A DNA stretch of 64,000 nt from positions 1 to 64,000 of the forward strand of contig DAOUME010000011.1 of assembly GCA_034411995.1 (NCBI GenBank), read 5' to 3'. Source of the stretch: JAUVXJ01 sp034411995 (GTDB lineage: Bacteria; Chloroflexota; Anaerolineae; UBA7937; B3-Chlor). Of this stretch, positions 32,980 through 40,120 are shown in pieces. The notes below the pieces were generated by a model that was given only the letters and a program-made list of their open reading frames with translations, had not been told where the DNA came from and searched no databases. Made by a program: the position numbers and the translations under genes. Every line of letters starts with the position of its first letter. The first letter of the stretch is position 1.

Positions 32980-33354
32980 GTGGCTGGAGCATTGCCGGTC
33001 GTGGAGAGGGACCTTGTTCGCTGTGCACACAGCGAGGCACACCGTGGCCAGGACGACCATGTGGACCGTGGACATGGTGACCACCGTTCTGATGAACATG
33101 GTGGTGGCGACCTTGACGATGGTCAGTTTGCCAATCCTGCGATTGCCGTCGCGTGCCCATCGCGTGACGAAGCCGTCGTCGATGTGGTCGGTAGTGTTGC
33201 GGTCGTGGGAGGCGGAGCGGTCGTGGTGGGCGGAGTCGCCGTGAGCGTCGTGGTGGCTGCAGCAGTGGTTGGCCGGAGGATCTTGGCGCTCAAGCAGATC
33301 ATCCGACTTGTGAAGGAGATCGACGAGATCATCCCCTGCGGGCCCATCGAGTAG
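32980..33354 (+). CDS. His/Asp-rich small protein with C-terminal membrane helix
   Basis: The 124-residue frame from GTG 32980 has a His/Asp/Gly-rich stretch (HRGQDDHVDRGHGDHRSDEH) at about residues 27-46, a possible metal-binding tail, then a long Val/Ala/Gly hydrophobic segment (about 70-97) and the end RRILALKQIIRLVKEIDEI. Third codon positions are G/C-rich, which supports coding. No ribosome site is clear. A broken relative is at 29894. The family is unknown to me. Confidence 0.4.
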   Translation: MAGALPVVERDLVRCAHSEAHRGQDDHVDRGHGDHRSDEHGGGDLDDGQFANPAIAVACPSRDEAVVDVVGSVAVVGGGAVVVGGVAVSVVVAAAVVGRRILALKQIIRLVKEIDEIIPCGPIE

Positions 33355-33672
33355 GCCGTGCAGCCCTGTGAGGCCGTGCCTCTTTGGCCGCAAACCATTT
33401 CCCTCCGGAAGGAGACTGCTTCTTTCGTCCCTCGCGGCCGGTTGCCCGGGCCCTTGAGACCTCGGAGGTCTTTCTGCTCTCTGTCCATGGAGGGCGTCAC
33501 CGTGTGCCATGAGATCGACTAGATGGTCTGTCCTTCGGGCTGACAGCCTTGGAGATCTCGTGGATCAGCTTGCTCTGCGTGAACCTGTACTCCCCTTGGC
33601 TGGTATAGCAGTGTGGACAGTGTTGGATGAGGCACCGTAGGTATCCGCACAGGGAGAGCCGAGGAAGGAGTC
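33355..33672. other. Gene-free stretch with a palindromic repeat
   Basis: No coding frame is convincing. The only structure seen is the palindrome AGACCTCGGAGGTCT at 33457-33471, identical to 31162-31176. Confidence 0.6.
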
Positions 33673-33813
33673 ATGACCCCCGAGACCTTCCGCCTCGAGG
33701 TGGGCAGTCTGGATTGCCTGGCCGTCAGCGATGGCACTCACCCCCTGGACGCCCGGATGCTCTTCGCCAACGCCCCAGCGCACGAGCTCGAACACGCGCT
33801 CCAAAGGGGGTGA
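33673..33813 (+). pseudogene. N-terminal remnant of an MBL-fold metallo-hydrolase
   Basis: ATG 33673 follows GAGGAAGGAG and encodes 46 residues: MTPETFRLEVGSLDCLAVSD, then MLFANAPAHELEHALQRG and a stop. This is the usual first 45 residues of a Chloroflexota metallo-beta-lactamase-fold protein (VGSxxCxAVSDG, LFANAP, LExAL), but the HxHxDH catalytic part is missing and is not found in any frame downstream. It is best read as a truncated remnant. Confidence 0.6.
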
Positions 33814-33886
33814 GGTAGGCGGTGCGCATCCGGGGTTCAGCCTGCGGTGCTGGATGGCGCGAGCTAGCGAGAAAGGAGTGAAGGAA

Positions 33887-34261
33887 ATGACCAAACCGGA
33901 TCGGCAGGATGCCACAGTGATGCTGGAACTGCTTCGGGTGTGGGCCGCCATGGGGATGTCTGACGCCATGGGATGGGTGTGGAGCCCCGAGTTCATCCCC
34001 GAGTTCGCAGCATTCGTCGAGAAGTACCCCGCAGGAAGCGATGGGTACAAAGCCGCGTCGAAGGTCTGTATGTGGTTCGAGACGGTGGGCACCTTGCACA
34101 AGCACGGCTTGCTCAGCGAGGAGCTTCTCTTCGACTGGCTGGCGACCGACCTGGTGTGGGAGAGAGTGAAGGGGTTTCCTCTGGGCCTGAGGGACGGTAT
34201 CAATAATCCCAGGCTATACGAGAACTTCGAGGCCATGGCCCAGGCCCAGAAGAACCGGTAG
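33887..34261 (+). CDS. Conserved hypothetical protein (DUF4760-like)
   Basis: The 124-residue protein is mostly helical (ATVMLELLRVWAAMGMSDAMG, FETVGTLHKHGLLSEELLFDW) with no signal peptide or membrane helix. The VGTLHKHGLLSEELLFD pattern resembles DUF4760-type proteins, which have unknown function; the match is by eye and weak. ATG 33887 follows GAAAGGAGTGAAGG. A strong hairpin terminator follows the stop. Confidence 0.6.
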   Translation: MTKPDRQDATVMLELLRVWAAMGMSDAMGWVWSPEFIPEFAAFVEKYPAGSDGYKAASKVCMWFETVGTLHKHGLLSEELLFDWLATDLVWERVKGFPLGLRDGINNPRLYENFEAMAQAQKNR

Positions 34262-34272
34262 GGCGCGAGCAA

Positions 34273-34306
34273 AGAAAAGGGCCATCCCGTCCGGGATGGC
34301 CCTTCG
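34273..34306. terminator. Bidirectional hairpin terminator
   Basis: AAGGGCCATCCC pairs with GGGATGGCCCTT around a 4-base loop. On the minus strand it is followed by TTCTTTGC, so it serves the PEP-CTERM gene at 34331 as well as the plus-strand gene ending at 34261. Confidence 0.8.
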
Positions 34307-34330
34307 TGGGCTTCCATTAGAGATTCCGCG

Positions 34331-34912
34331 CTACTGCTCGTCTCTCCAGCGCAGGGCCTGCCCTGAGCGAAGTCGCAGGACGGCGTATCCGGCCAGGCCG
34401 ACCAGGCCGCTGCCCAGCAGGGCCATGGTTCCCGGCTCGGGGACGAACTCGGGCTCGCAGACGTCAGCTACCAGCCAACTGGCGGAAGCAGAGTTCTCCG
34501 TGCCAAGCTCCCAGGCTTGGGCCATCCACTCCCCATGGTAGTCCTCTAGCTTGCCCCCAAAATACCCCGCGTCGGGGATGTCGGTAGACACGAAGAAGGC
34601 CGGGGGATCGCAAGTGACGAAGAAGTTGCCGCTGACCAGCGCCTTCCCGGGGTCGCCGCATTCCGGATCCATGACGGGTTCGCCGTTCTGGTACAGGATC
34701 CCGCAATACGAGGGTCCCTCTTCAAAGCCAGAGGCGGAAAGGCTCACCACGTACTCGTCGGGGATTGCTATCGAGTCCACGAGGCCCGGATAGCAGTTTG
34801 CGCAGTCCTTGTTCGCCCCGAGACTCAGTTCCGCCGCGAAGGCGACTCCGCCCGCCAGCAACAGGGCCACACAGACGCCCAGCACCATGCCACCTAGCCA
34901 TTTCCTGTCCAT
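34331..34912 (-). CDS. PEP-CTERM protein with N-terminal CxxC, paralogue A
   Basis: The 193-residue protein has a signal peptide (to about residue 27, GGVAFA), then NKDCANCYPGLVDS with a CxxC, a middle domain with GNFFVTCDPPAFF, and the C-terminal FVPEPGTMALLGSGLVGLAG plus YAVLRLR. The basic tail after that is altered: SGQALRWRDEQ is encoded by a dispersed repeat (34356-34379) that lengthens the tail. It is one of three tandem paralogues likely anchored to the cell surface by an exosortase encoded elsewhere. Confidence 0.8.
   Translation of the reverse strand: MDRKWLGGMVLGVCVALLLAGGVAFAAELSLGANKDCANCYPGLVDSIAIPDEYVVSLSASGFEEGPSYCGILYQNGEPVMDPECGDPGKALVSGNFFVTCDPPAFFVSTDIPDAGYFGGKLEDYHGEWMAQAWELGTENSASASWLVADVCEPEFVPEPGTMALLGSGLVGLAGYAVLRLRSGQALRWRDEQ
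34356..34379. repeat. Dispersed 24-bp repeat inside a PEP-CTERM gene
   Basis: The bases GCCTGCCCTGAGCGAAGTCG lie in the last codons of the PEP-CTERM gene. The same type of element is widely scattered in Chloroflexota-like genomes, where its translation (ACPERSRR in another frame) often appears in protein tails. Here it replaces the usual basic end. Confidence 0.6.
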
Positions 34913-34965
34913 CTCACTGCCTCCCTTGCCGTTTCATGGCGTCCTATCGACACCTTTGTGAACAT

Positions 34966-34994
34966 AGTAAACCACGCTGTTGACGGGATGTCAA
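34966..34994 (-). promoter_or_regulatory. Promoter of PEP-CTERM paralogue A
   Basis: TTGACA (34994-34989, minus strand) with TTTACT at 17 bases or TACTAT at 19 bases. The -35 lies inside the inverted repeat GTTGAC-GGGAT-GTCAAC (34979-34995), a possible operator. Confidence 0.6.
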
Positions 34995-35049
34995 CGTCTC
35001 AGGCCGGGCACGCTGGGATCGAAGCCGCTGCGCCGTCGCTGCTCGAGAA

Positions 35050-35074
35050 CGTGAAAGCCGTCCCCAAAGGGACG
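35050..35074. terminator. Hairpin terminator after PEP-CTERM paralogue B
   Basis: AAAGCCGTCCC pairs with GGGACGGCTTT around CAAA, about 27 bases beyond the minus-strand stop at 35102. Confidence 0.75.
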
Positions 35075-35101
35075 GCTTTAGATCACCGTAAACCGGCTGC
35101 C

Positions 35102-35659
35102 CTAGCGGCGTGATCTCCACCGGAGGGTTGCGTATCCAGCCAGACCAGCCAGGCCGCCGCCCAGCAGGATCACGGTACCCGACTCGGGGACGAACTCTGG
35201 TTCGCAGACGTCGGCCACCACCCACTCTACGACCCAATCCCAGTCGTTCGCAGCCTGGGCCTGGTCTCCGTTCACTACCCCGGCCCCGAACTGCCACTCC
35301 CCGAACGGGTTCTCGACCTGCCCGATAACGCCTCTTTCGTTCGTGTCGGTGAACAGCACGTACGTCGGGTCGTCGCAGGTCACGAAGAAGCTGGCGTTGA
35401 CCTCCGTCCCCTCCAGTGATCCGCACTCGGGCTTCTCGCCCAAAGGCCCCCCGTTCAGGTACAGATTGGCGCAGTACTCTTGCCCCTCGGTCAGCGCGGC
35501 GGACAGGTGGAGCACGTACCTTTCATCAACCAGTTGGTCGAGCGTCTGTAGCGTTGCAGGATAGCACTGGATGCAATCCTTGTCTGCACAGCCGGCAGCG
35601 AGCAAGAGGGCCAGACTCATGCCCAGGACGACGCCTCCTAGCCATCTCTTTCCCATCAT
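35102..35659 (-). CDS. PEP-CTERM-like protein with CxxC, paralogue B
   Basis: The 185-residue protein has a signal peptide ending LLLAAGCADKDCIQCYPATL, where Cys in AAGC also makes a lipobox. The CxxC, the block NASFFVTCDDPTYVLFTDT and VVADVCEPEFVPESGTVILL line up with paralogue A. The PEP is PES here, and the hydrophobic helix plus LRWRSRR tail is intact. ATG 35659 follows GGGAGGC. Both lipoprotein and exosortase processing can be imagined. Confidence 0.8.
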   Translation of the reverse strand: MMGKRWLGGVVLGMSLALLLAAGCADKDCIQCYPATLQTLDQLVDERYVLHLSAALTEGQEYCANLYLNGGPLGEKPECGSLEGTEVNASFFVTCDDPTYVLFTDTNERGVIGQVENPFGEWQFGAGVVNGDQAQAANDWDWVVEWVVADVCEPEFVPESGTVILLGGGLAGLAGYATLRWRSRR

Positions 35660-35707
35660 CGTGCCTCCCTTTTCGCCTTCGTGGTGGGCATCGCCAGCTT
35701 TGGCTCT

Positions 35708-35736
35708 ATTATATTCCACCTACCGCCCGATGTCGA
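35708..35736 (-). promoter_or_regulatory. Promoter of PEP-CTERM paralogue B
   Basis: TCGACA (35736-35731, minus strand) and a perfect TATAAT (35713-35708) are 17 bases apart, about 50 bases upstream of the ATG. Confidence 0.75.
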
Positions 35737-35793
35737 GTGTTTGAAGTACACGAATCAGGAGGCGGGGTCCAAGCAGCGCGAGGGGGAGCGACG

Positions 35794-35822
35794 AAAAAGC
35801 CGTCTCCCCGGAGACGGCTTCT
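35794..35822. terminator. Hairpin terminator after PEP-CTERM paralogue C
   Basis: On the minus strand AAGCCGTCTCC pairs with GGAGACGGCTT and is followed by TTTCG, a classic intrinsic terminator 40 bases past the stop at 35860. Confidence 0.8.
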
Positions 35823-35859
35823 CACGAATCAGTGTCCGATTGGGTTGCCTGCGAACTGC

Positions 35860-36408
35860 CTAGGAGAGGATGTCCCGCGACCGAAATCGAAGGGCGACGT
35901 ACCCTGCCAACCCGGCCAGGCCGCTGCCCAGGAGAGCGATGGTGGCTGGCTCGGGAACGAACTCCTCGCATACCTCAGCCACTCGCACGTCGATGTAGCC
36001 TTCCAGCTCTGACTCAGCACCGATCAGGCCAATCTTCCAGTTGCCTAGCCCGGTCGAAATGCTGGGCTCGACCTCCGGGACGTCAGCGCATTCTACCCCG
36101 CCCTGCACTGCCTCACAGGTGGCCATCCAAAATGTGGGGTCGTCGAACACTCCGTCCACAGCCTGGAAACAATTGGTGCACTCGCCCAAGTACTCCCCAT
36201 CGTGCCACAACTGGCGGCTGATGGGCTCGTTGTCCAGCCAGCCGGAGCTGTACACCCCCAGCCAGTTCAGGTTCTCCCTGGTAGAACACTCCAGACAGCC
36301 TTCGGGATCCGTTTCGATCAGGATGCCGTTGGCAAGGGCGGTGCCACCCACTACCAGCAGGGTCAACGACAAGCCCAGCAGTACGCTTCGTAGGCAATGC
36401 TTGTTCAT
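35860..36408 (-). CDS. PEP-CTERM protein with CxxC, paralogue C
   Basis: The 182-residue protein has a signal peptide (to about residue 26, GGTALA), the mature N-terminal block DPEGCLECSTRENL with a CxxC, a second pair CTNCF, and the tail EEFVPEPATIALLGSGLAGL plus AGYVALRFRSRDILS. It is the most divergent of the three in its central part but keeps the same length and order of features. Its own strong promoter and terminator make it a separate transcription unit. Confidence 0.8.
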   Translation of the reverse strand: MNKHCLRSVLLGLSLTLLVVGGTALANGILIETDPEGCLECSTRENLNWLGVYSSGWLDNEPISRQLWHDGEYLGECTNCFQAVDGVFDDPTFWMATCEAVQGGVECADVPEVEPSISTGLGNWKIGLIGAESELEGYIDVRVAEVCEEFVPEPATIALLGSGLAGLAGYVALRFRSRDILS

Positions 36409-36456
36409 CCTCTTCTCCTTCCTTGTCTTACTGCCGCATCGCTCGGATTTCTTACG

Positions 36457-36485
36457 ATTTTAGCAGCACTGGTCCGTGATGTCAA
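36457..36485 (-). promoter_or_regulatory. Promoter of PEP-CTERM paralogue C
   Basis: TTGACA (36485-36480, minus strand) and TAAAAT (36462-36457) are 17 bases apart. Confidence 0.8.
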
Positions 36486-36617
36486 CTTTTCGCCGTGGGG
36501 GTCCGGGCAAGAACCCGAGGCGTCGTCAGCGGCGGTGTGGGACACGGAACACCGGTGTGTATCATGCGGTTGCCTCCACACGACGCGGTTCTTCGTCTCG
36601 CAGGCGTTGGGCCGGTG

Positions 36618-36626
36618 TGGTACAAT
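36618..36626 (+). promoter_or_regulatory. Extended -10 promoter for the first M29 gene
   Basis: TGGTACAAT (TACAAT 36621-36626) is an extended -10 element about 80 bases before ATG 36708; no clear -35 is seen. Confidence 0.5.
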
Positions 36627-36707
36627 ATTGCACGAGGCAACCAGAGAATCACGGAGCGGCGTCCGCCCGGGTCCGCGCTTCCGTGAGATGTGGGCGGCGG
36701 AGGGGTG

Positions 36708-37721
36708 ATGGGAACCATAGGGGAAGGCGCCAGGCAGGCGGTGAGCATCTGTGCGCGGGTAGGACCAGGGGAGCAGGTCGTGATCATCACCGATCTCGAG
36801 ACGGAGCACATCGCGGCTGCCCTCAGGAGGGAGGCAGAGGGCATCAGCGCGGGCAAGGTCAGGATGCTCATTCTGGAGGACTACGGGGACCGCCCCGAGG
36901 ACGGAAGCAGGCCGCTGGCGCTCCCTGAAGAGATCGCCGCAGCTTTGAGGGGGGCCGACGTCAGTTTCTTCGCTGCCGCGGGCAAGAAAGGAGAGGTAAG
37001 AAGTCTCAGACTGCCCCTCCTGGATCTGGTGTATGCGAGCGATAAGCTGAGACACGGCCACATGCCCGGCATCAGCGATGAGCTGATGCGCATGGGGATG
37101 TGCGCGGACTACGAGGAAGTCCAGCGGATCAGCGCTACCGTGGGTGAGATGGTCAGAGAAGCTACAGCGATCACGGTCACCGCGCCGGCCGGCACGGAGT
37201 TCACCGCTGAGTTCTCTCTCTCCCTGAAGTGGGTGGTCTGCGATGGCGTTCTCAGGACTGGCAAGCCAACCAATCTCCCCGAGGGCGAGGTCTTCACCTG
37301 CCCCTACCGTATCAAAGAGGGGTTGATCGTCATCGATGGGATACTGGGCGACTACTTCAGCGAAAAGTACGGATTGATCGAGGATACCCCGGTCACCTGG
37401 GAAGTCCGGGACGGACGGGTGAGGAAGGTGTCCTGCGCCCATGAGGGACTGAAGAACGAGCTCGAAGAGTACATGGCCCAAGACGAGAACGCCAACAAGA
37501 TCGGTGAGTTCGCCATCGGTACCAACACCGGCGTGGACCGGTTGGTGGGGAACATGCTCCAGGATGAGAAGTTCCCCGGAGTCCACGTGGCTGTGGGCGA
37601 GCCGCTCCCCAAAGAGACCGGCGCCGATTGGACCAGCGACGTCCATCTGGACGGCGTGTTGAAGAACGTAACCATCGATGTGGACGGCCAGGTGATCATG
37701 AGGGATGGCAAGTTTACCTAG
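36708..37721 (+). CDS. M29-type aminopeptidase, copy 1
   Basis: The 337-residue protein resembles thermophilic leucyl aminopeptidases (M29). Likely metal ligands are in GEVFTCPYR (Glu), IGEFAIGTN (Glu), GVHVAVG (His) and SDVHLDG (His, Asp). The segment PAGTEFTAEF is the common middle motif. It is shorter than typical M29 enzymes (about 370-410 residues). ATG 36708 follows GGAGGGG. The neighbouring gene at 37776 is a second, full-size member, and both likely hydrolyse N-terminal residues of peptides in the cytoplasm. Confidence 0.8.
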   Translation: MGTIGEGARQAVSICARVGPGEQVVIITDLETEHIAAALRREAEGISAGKVRMLILEDYGDRPEDGSRPLALPEEIAAALRGADVSFFAAAGKKGEVRSLRLPLLDLVYASDKLRHGHMPGISDELMRMGMCADYEEVQRISATVGEMVREATAITVTAPAGTEFTAEFSLSLKWVVCDGVLRTGKPTNLPEGEVFTCPYRIKEGLIVIDGILGDYFSEKYGLIEDTPVTWEVRDGRVRKVSCAHEGLKNELEEYMAQDENANKIGEFAIGTNTGVDRLVGNMLQDEKFPGVHVAVGEPLPKETGADWTSDVHLDGVLKNVTIDVDGQVIMRDGKFT

Positions 37722-37775
37722 AGATGCATTCCGTGTGGCCCCGCAATAGGATGTTACCTGGGGGGTTGGATACCG

Positions 37776-38906
37776 GTGAGAGACAAACGAAACGAGACGC
37801 TGGCCCACATGCTCCTCACCTACTCGGTGGATTTGCAGCCGGGTGAGAGGCTCATGCTGGAGATTCGAGGCCAGGATACCCTGGGCCTGGCCAGGGAGAT
37901 CATCAGGCAGGCCACGCAGTTGGGTGGGGTGCCCTTCTGGTACTACAATGACCGGTCTCTGACACGCGCCTGGGTAAGGAGGGCCAGCGAGGAGCAGATG
38001 GAGGCGTACGGGCAACTGCACCTGAAGCTGATGAAGGAGATGGACGCCTGGCTGCTCCTGCATGCTCCGGACAACCCCTTCGATCTGGCCGACGTGGATG
38101 GGAAGCAGTTGCAGTTGTACGACAGGCTATACGCAGGACCTGTGCATCTGGAGGAGCGCGTCCAGAACACGAAGTGGTGTATCCTCAACTACCCCACCAA
38201 CTCCATGGCCCAACTGGCGGAGATGAGCAAAGAGGCCTTCGAGGACTTCTACTACGACGTGTGCTGCCTGGATTACGCAGCCATGTCCCGGGCCATGGAT
38301 CCCCTGGTCGAGAGAATGGAGCAGGCCGACGAAATACGGGTGGTGTCTCCCGGCACGGATCTGACTCTCTCCACCCAGGGCATCCCCGCGGTCAAGTGCG
38401 ATGGCAAGCAGAACATCCCGGACGGCGAGGTCTTCACCGCTCCGGTGAGGGAATCGGTCCATGGCCACATCACCTTCAACATCGCGGCCCTGGAAAGGGG
38501 AATAGTGTTCCACGACATCAGGCTCGAGTTCCGCGCGGGAAAGGTCGTGGGGGCCTCCTGTCAGGGCAGCACAGCGATACTGAATGAGATCCTCGACACC
38601 GACGAAGGTGCACGGTACGTCGGCGAGTTTGCTCTGGGGGTCAACCCCATGATCACTCGCGCCGTGAAGGACGCCCTGTTCGACGAGAAGCTCGCCGGAT
38701 CGCTGCACGTGGCCCTGGGCCAGTGCGGGCAAGAGGCGCCCAATGGGAACCAGTCGGCGATCCATTGGGACATCGTGCTCGTCCAGGCGGAGGCCTATGG
38801 TGGGGGGGAGATCTATTTCGACGGCGAGTTGATCCGCAAGGATGGCAGGTTCGTAGATCACGAGCTGGAGCAAGCCCTATCGGCAGAGGCCTTGAGCGTG
38901 AAGTAG
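37776..38906 (+). CDS. M29-type aminopeptidase, copy 2
   Basis: The 376-residue protein matches the M29 family more closely: PGERLMLEIRGQDTLGLARE, PNSMAQLAEMS-like PTNSMAQLAEMSKEAFEDFY, GEVFTAPVRESVHGH (Glu, His), VGEFALGVN (Glu), SLHVALG (His) and AIHWDIV (His, Asp). The metal site is complete. GTG 37776 is the start with GGGGGG upstream. The 54-base gap after copy 1 suggests one transcript and an old tandem duplication. Confidence 0.87.
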   Translation: MRDKRNETLAHMLLTYSVDLQPGERLMLEIRGQDTLGLAREIIRQATQLGGVPFWYYNDRSLTRAWVRRASEEQMEAYGQLHLKLMKEMDAWLLLHAPDNPFDLADVDGKQLQLYDRLYAGPVHLEERVQNTKWCILNYPTNSMAQLAEMSKEAFEDFYYDVCCLDYAAMSRAMDPLVERMEQADEIRVVSPGTDLTLSTQGIPAVKCDGKQNIPDGEVFTAPVRESVHGHITFNIAALERGIVFHDIRLEFRAGKVVGASCQGSTAILNEILDTDEGARYVGEFALGVNPMITRAVKDALFDEKLAGSLHVALGQCGQEAPNGNQSAIHWDIVLVQAEAYGGGEIYFDGELIRKDGRFVDHELEQALSAEALSVK

Positions 38907-39147
38907 GCTCTCGCCGAGCCCATCGTGGTGGGCGCAGTCGAGGACATCGCTCCGGCGTGGCTTCCTCTGCGCCCGGCAAACCGGTTCTCGTATCACGTGC
39001 TCTGGCACGCATCCGTTGTCCATACGCCACCATCTCAGATACGTAACTGCAACCACAGCTCAGGGTTGTACTGAGAAGAGCCGCGCGCAGCGCCGGTAGG
39101 GTGGTCAACGCGTGGCCTGCTGCGTGATGGTGCCAGGAGGGTAGGCT

Positions 39148-39993
39148 ATGGGGAACGGAGTCCGGGCGACCGAGTCAGTTGCCGGCCTGCGGAGCGGAGG
39201 GATCAGCCAGCGAATGGATGCTAGATTGCGGCGCCTCGACCTGCTGCAACGCAGTGGGGTGGTGCGACGACTCGTTGACCTGAGCACCAGAGGGGTGAGT
39301 ATAGACTCCATCCCCTGGTATCTTGGGGAGGCTCACAGAGCCGTGCTGGTGAGCAACTACCCCTCGGTGTCGCAGACGTTGCGGGCGCTGATCAAGATGG
39401 GGTGTCGCTTTCCAGGAGATGGATACCGGTTGAAGGGCATCGGACGACCGGACGTCGTGGCGCAGGCCAGTACACTTCTGAAGGCCCTGGGCGTAGACAG
39501 CCTCATCTTTGCTGTCTACAAAGATGATGCCGGGGCATACAGGCTCCACAAGAGGGTGGTCAAGGAAGTCCTCGCCTACCTGGAGGAGGAGGGCAGCATC
39601 CTCTGGATGTCCATCACAGGGACCACGAGAGGCAACGGTCTCCTGGAGACGGACGTAAGGACCGGTGCCGCGGTCTTCTCCACGACGAAGATGGTGCCTC
39701 TGGTGCCTGTGGGCCTGGTCACCAGAGAGGTGAAGGGCAGGCCAGTGGTGGTGGCGGTCAGGTTCGGAGAGCCTATAGACCCGCCGCAGCTCAAGGACGC
39801 GGACGAGTTCGAAAGGACCGATCTGCTGGTGGATCTGTCCCGGCTGGCCCTGTGCAGGGTGGCCAGCCTTCTGCCCCCTGGACAGAGGGGCGATTTCGAG
39901 CAGGTGGAAGAGAGGCTGGAGGAGGTCGAGGCGCGCTTGAGGGATCGGCTGCACCAGGACCATTCCTCTGGCGAACCGTGGCCTGAGGTGTGA
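39148..39993 (+). CDS. Divergent PlsC-like acyltransferase
   Basis: The 281-residue protein has the overall layout of 1-acylglycerol-phosphate acyltransferases: AVLVSNYPSVSQTLRALIK in the motif I position, GSILWMSITGTTRGNG in the FPEGTRS position and VPLVPVGLVT in the last motif. The catalytic HxxxxD of motif I reads NYPSVS, so His and Asp are missing. It may use another mechanism, be inactive, or not be an acyltransferase. ATG 39148 follows AGGAGGG. A hairpin terminator lies 40 bases downstream. Confidence 0.55.
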   Translation: MGNGVRATESVAGLRSGGISQRMDARLRRLDLLQRSGVVRRLVDLSTRGVSIDSIPWYLGEAHRAVLVSNYPSVSQTLRALIKMGCRFPGDGYRLKGIGRPDVVAQASTLLKALGVDSLIFAVYKDDAGAYRLHKRVVKEVLAYLEEEGSILWMSITGTTRGNGLLETDVRTGAAVFSTTKMVPLVPVGLVTREVKGRPVVVAVRFGEPIDPPQLKDADEFERTDLLVDLSRLALCRVASLLPPGQRGDFEQVEERLEEVEARLRDRLHQDHSSGEPWPEV

Positions 39994-40032
39994 GCCAGCG
40001 GCACGACTTCCGCCGCCAGAGGAGACAGAATC

Positions 40033-40062
40033 AAAGGGCTATCCTGCGAAGGATGGCCCTTC
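40033..40062. terminator. Hairpin terminator between convergent genes
   Basis: AAGGGCTATCC pairs with GGATGGCCCTT around TGCGAA. It lies between the acyltransferase-like gene and the convergent glycosidase gene and resembles the hairpin at 34273. Confidence 0.75.
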
Positions 40063-40120
40063 GCGTCTTGCAGGTCCGCCAGCCCCTATTCTGCGGAGAT
40101 ACCAGCAGCATTTCCGGCAC

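Noticed and set aside
31162..33471. Repeated AGACCTCGGAGGTCT words considered as a CRISPR array or transposon ends
   Set aside because: Only isolated copies exist, with no regular spacers, no target-site duplication and no transposase gene between them.
36405..38063. A 552-codon open frame on the minus strand opposite the M29 genes
   Set aside because: It is a shadow of two recognisable aminopeptidase genes and has no ribosome site or family similarity.
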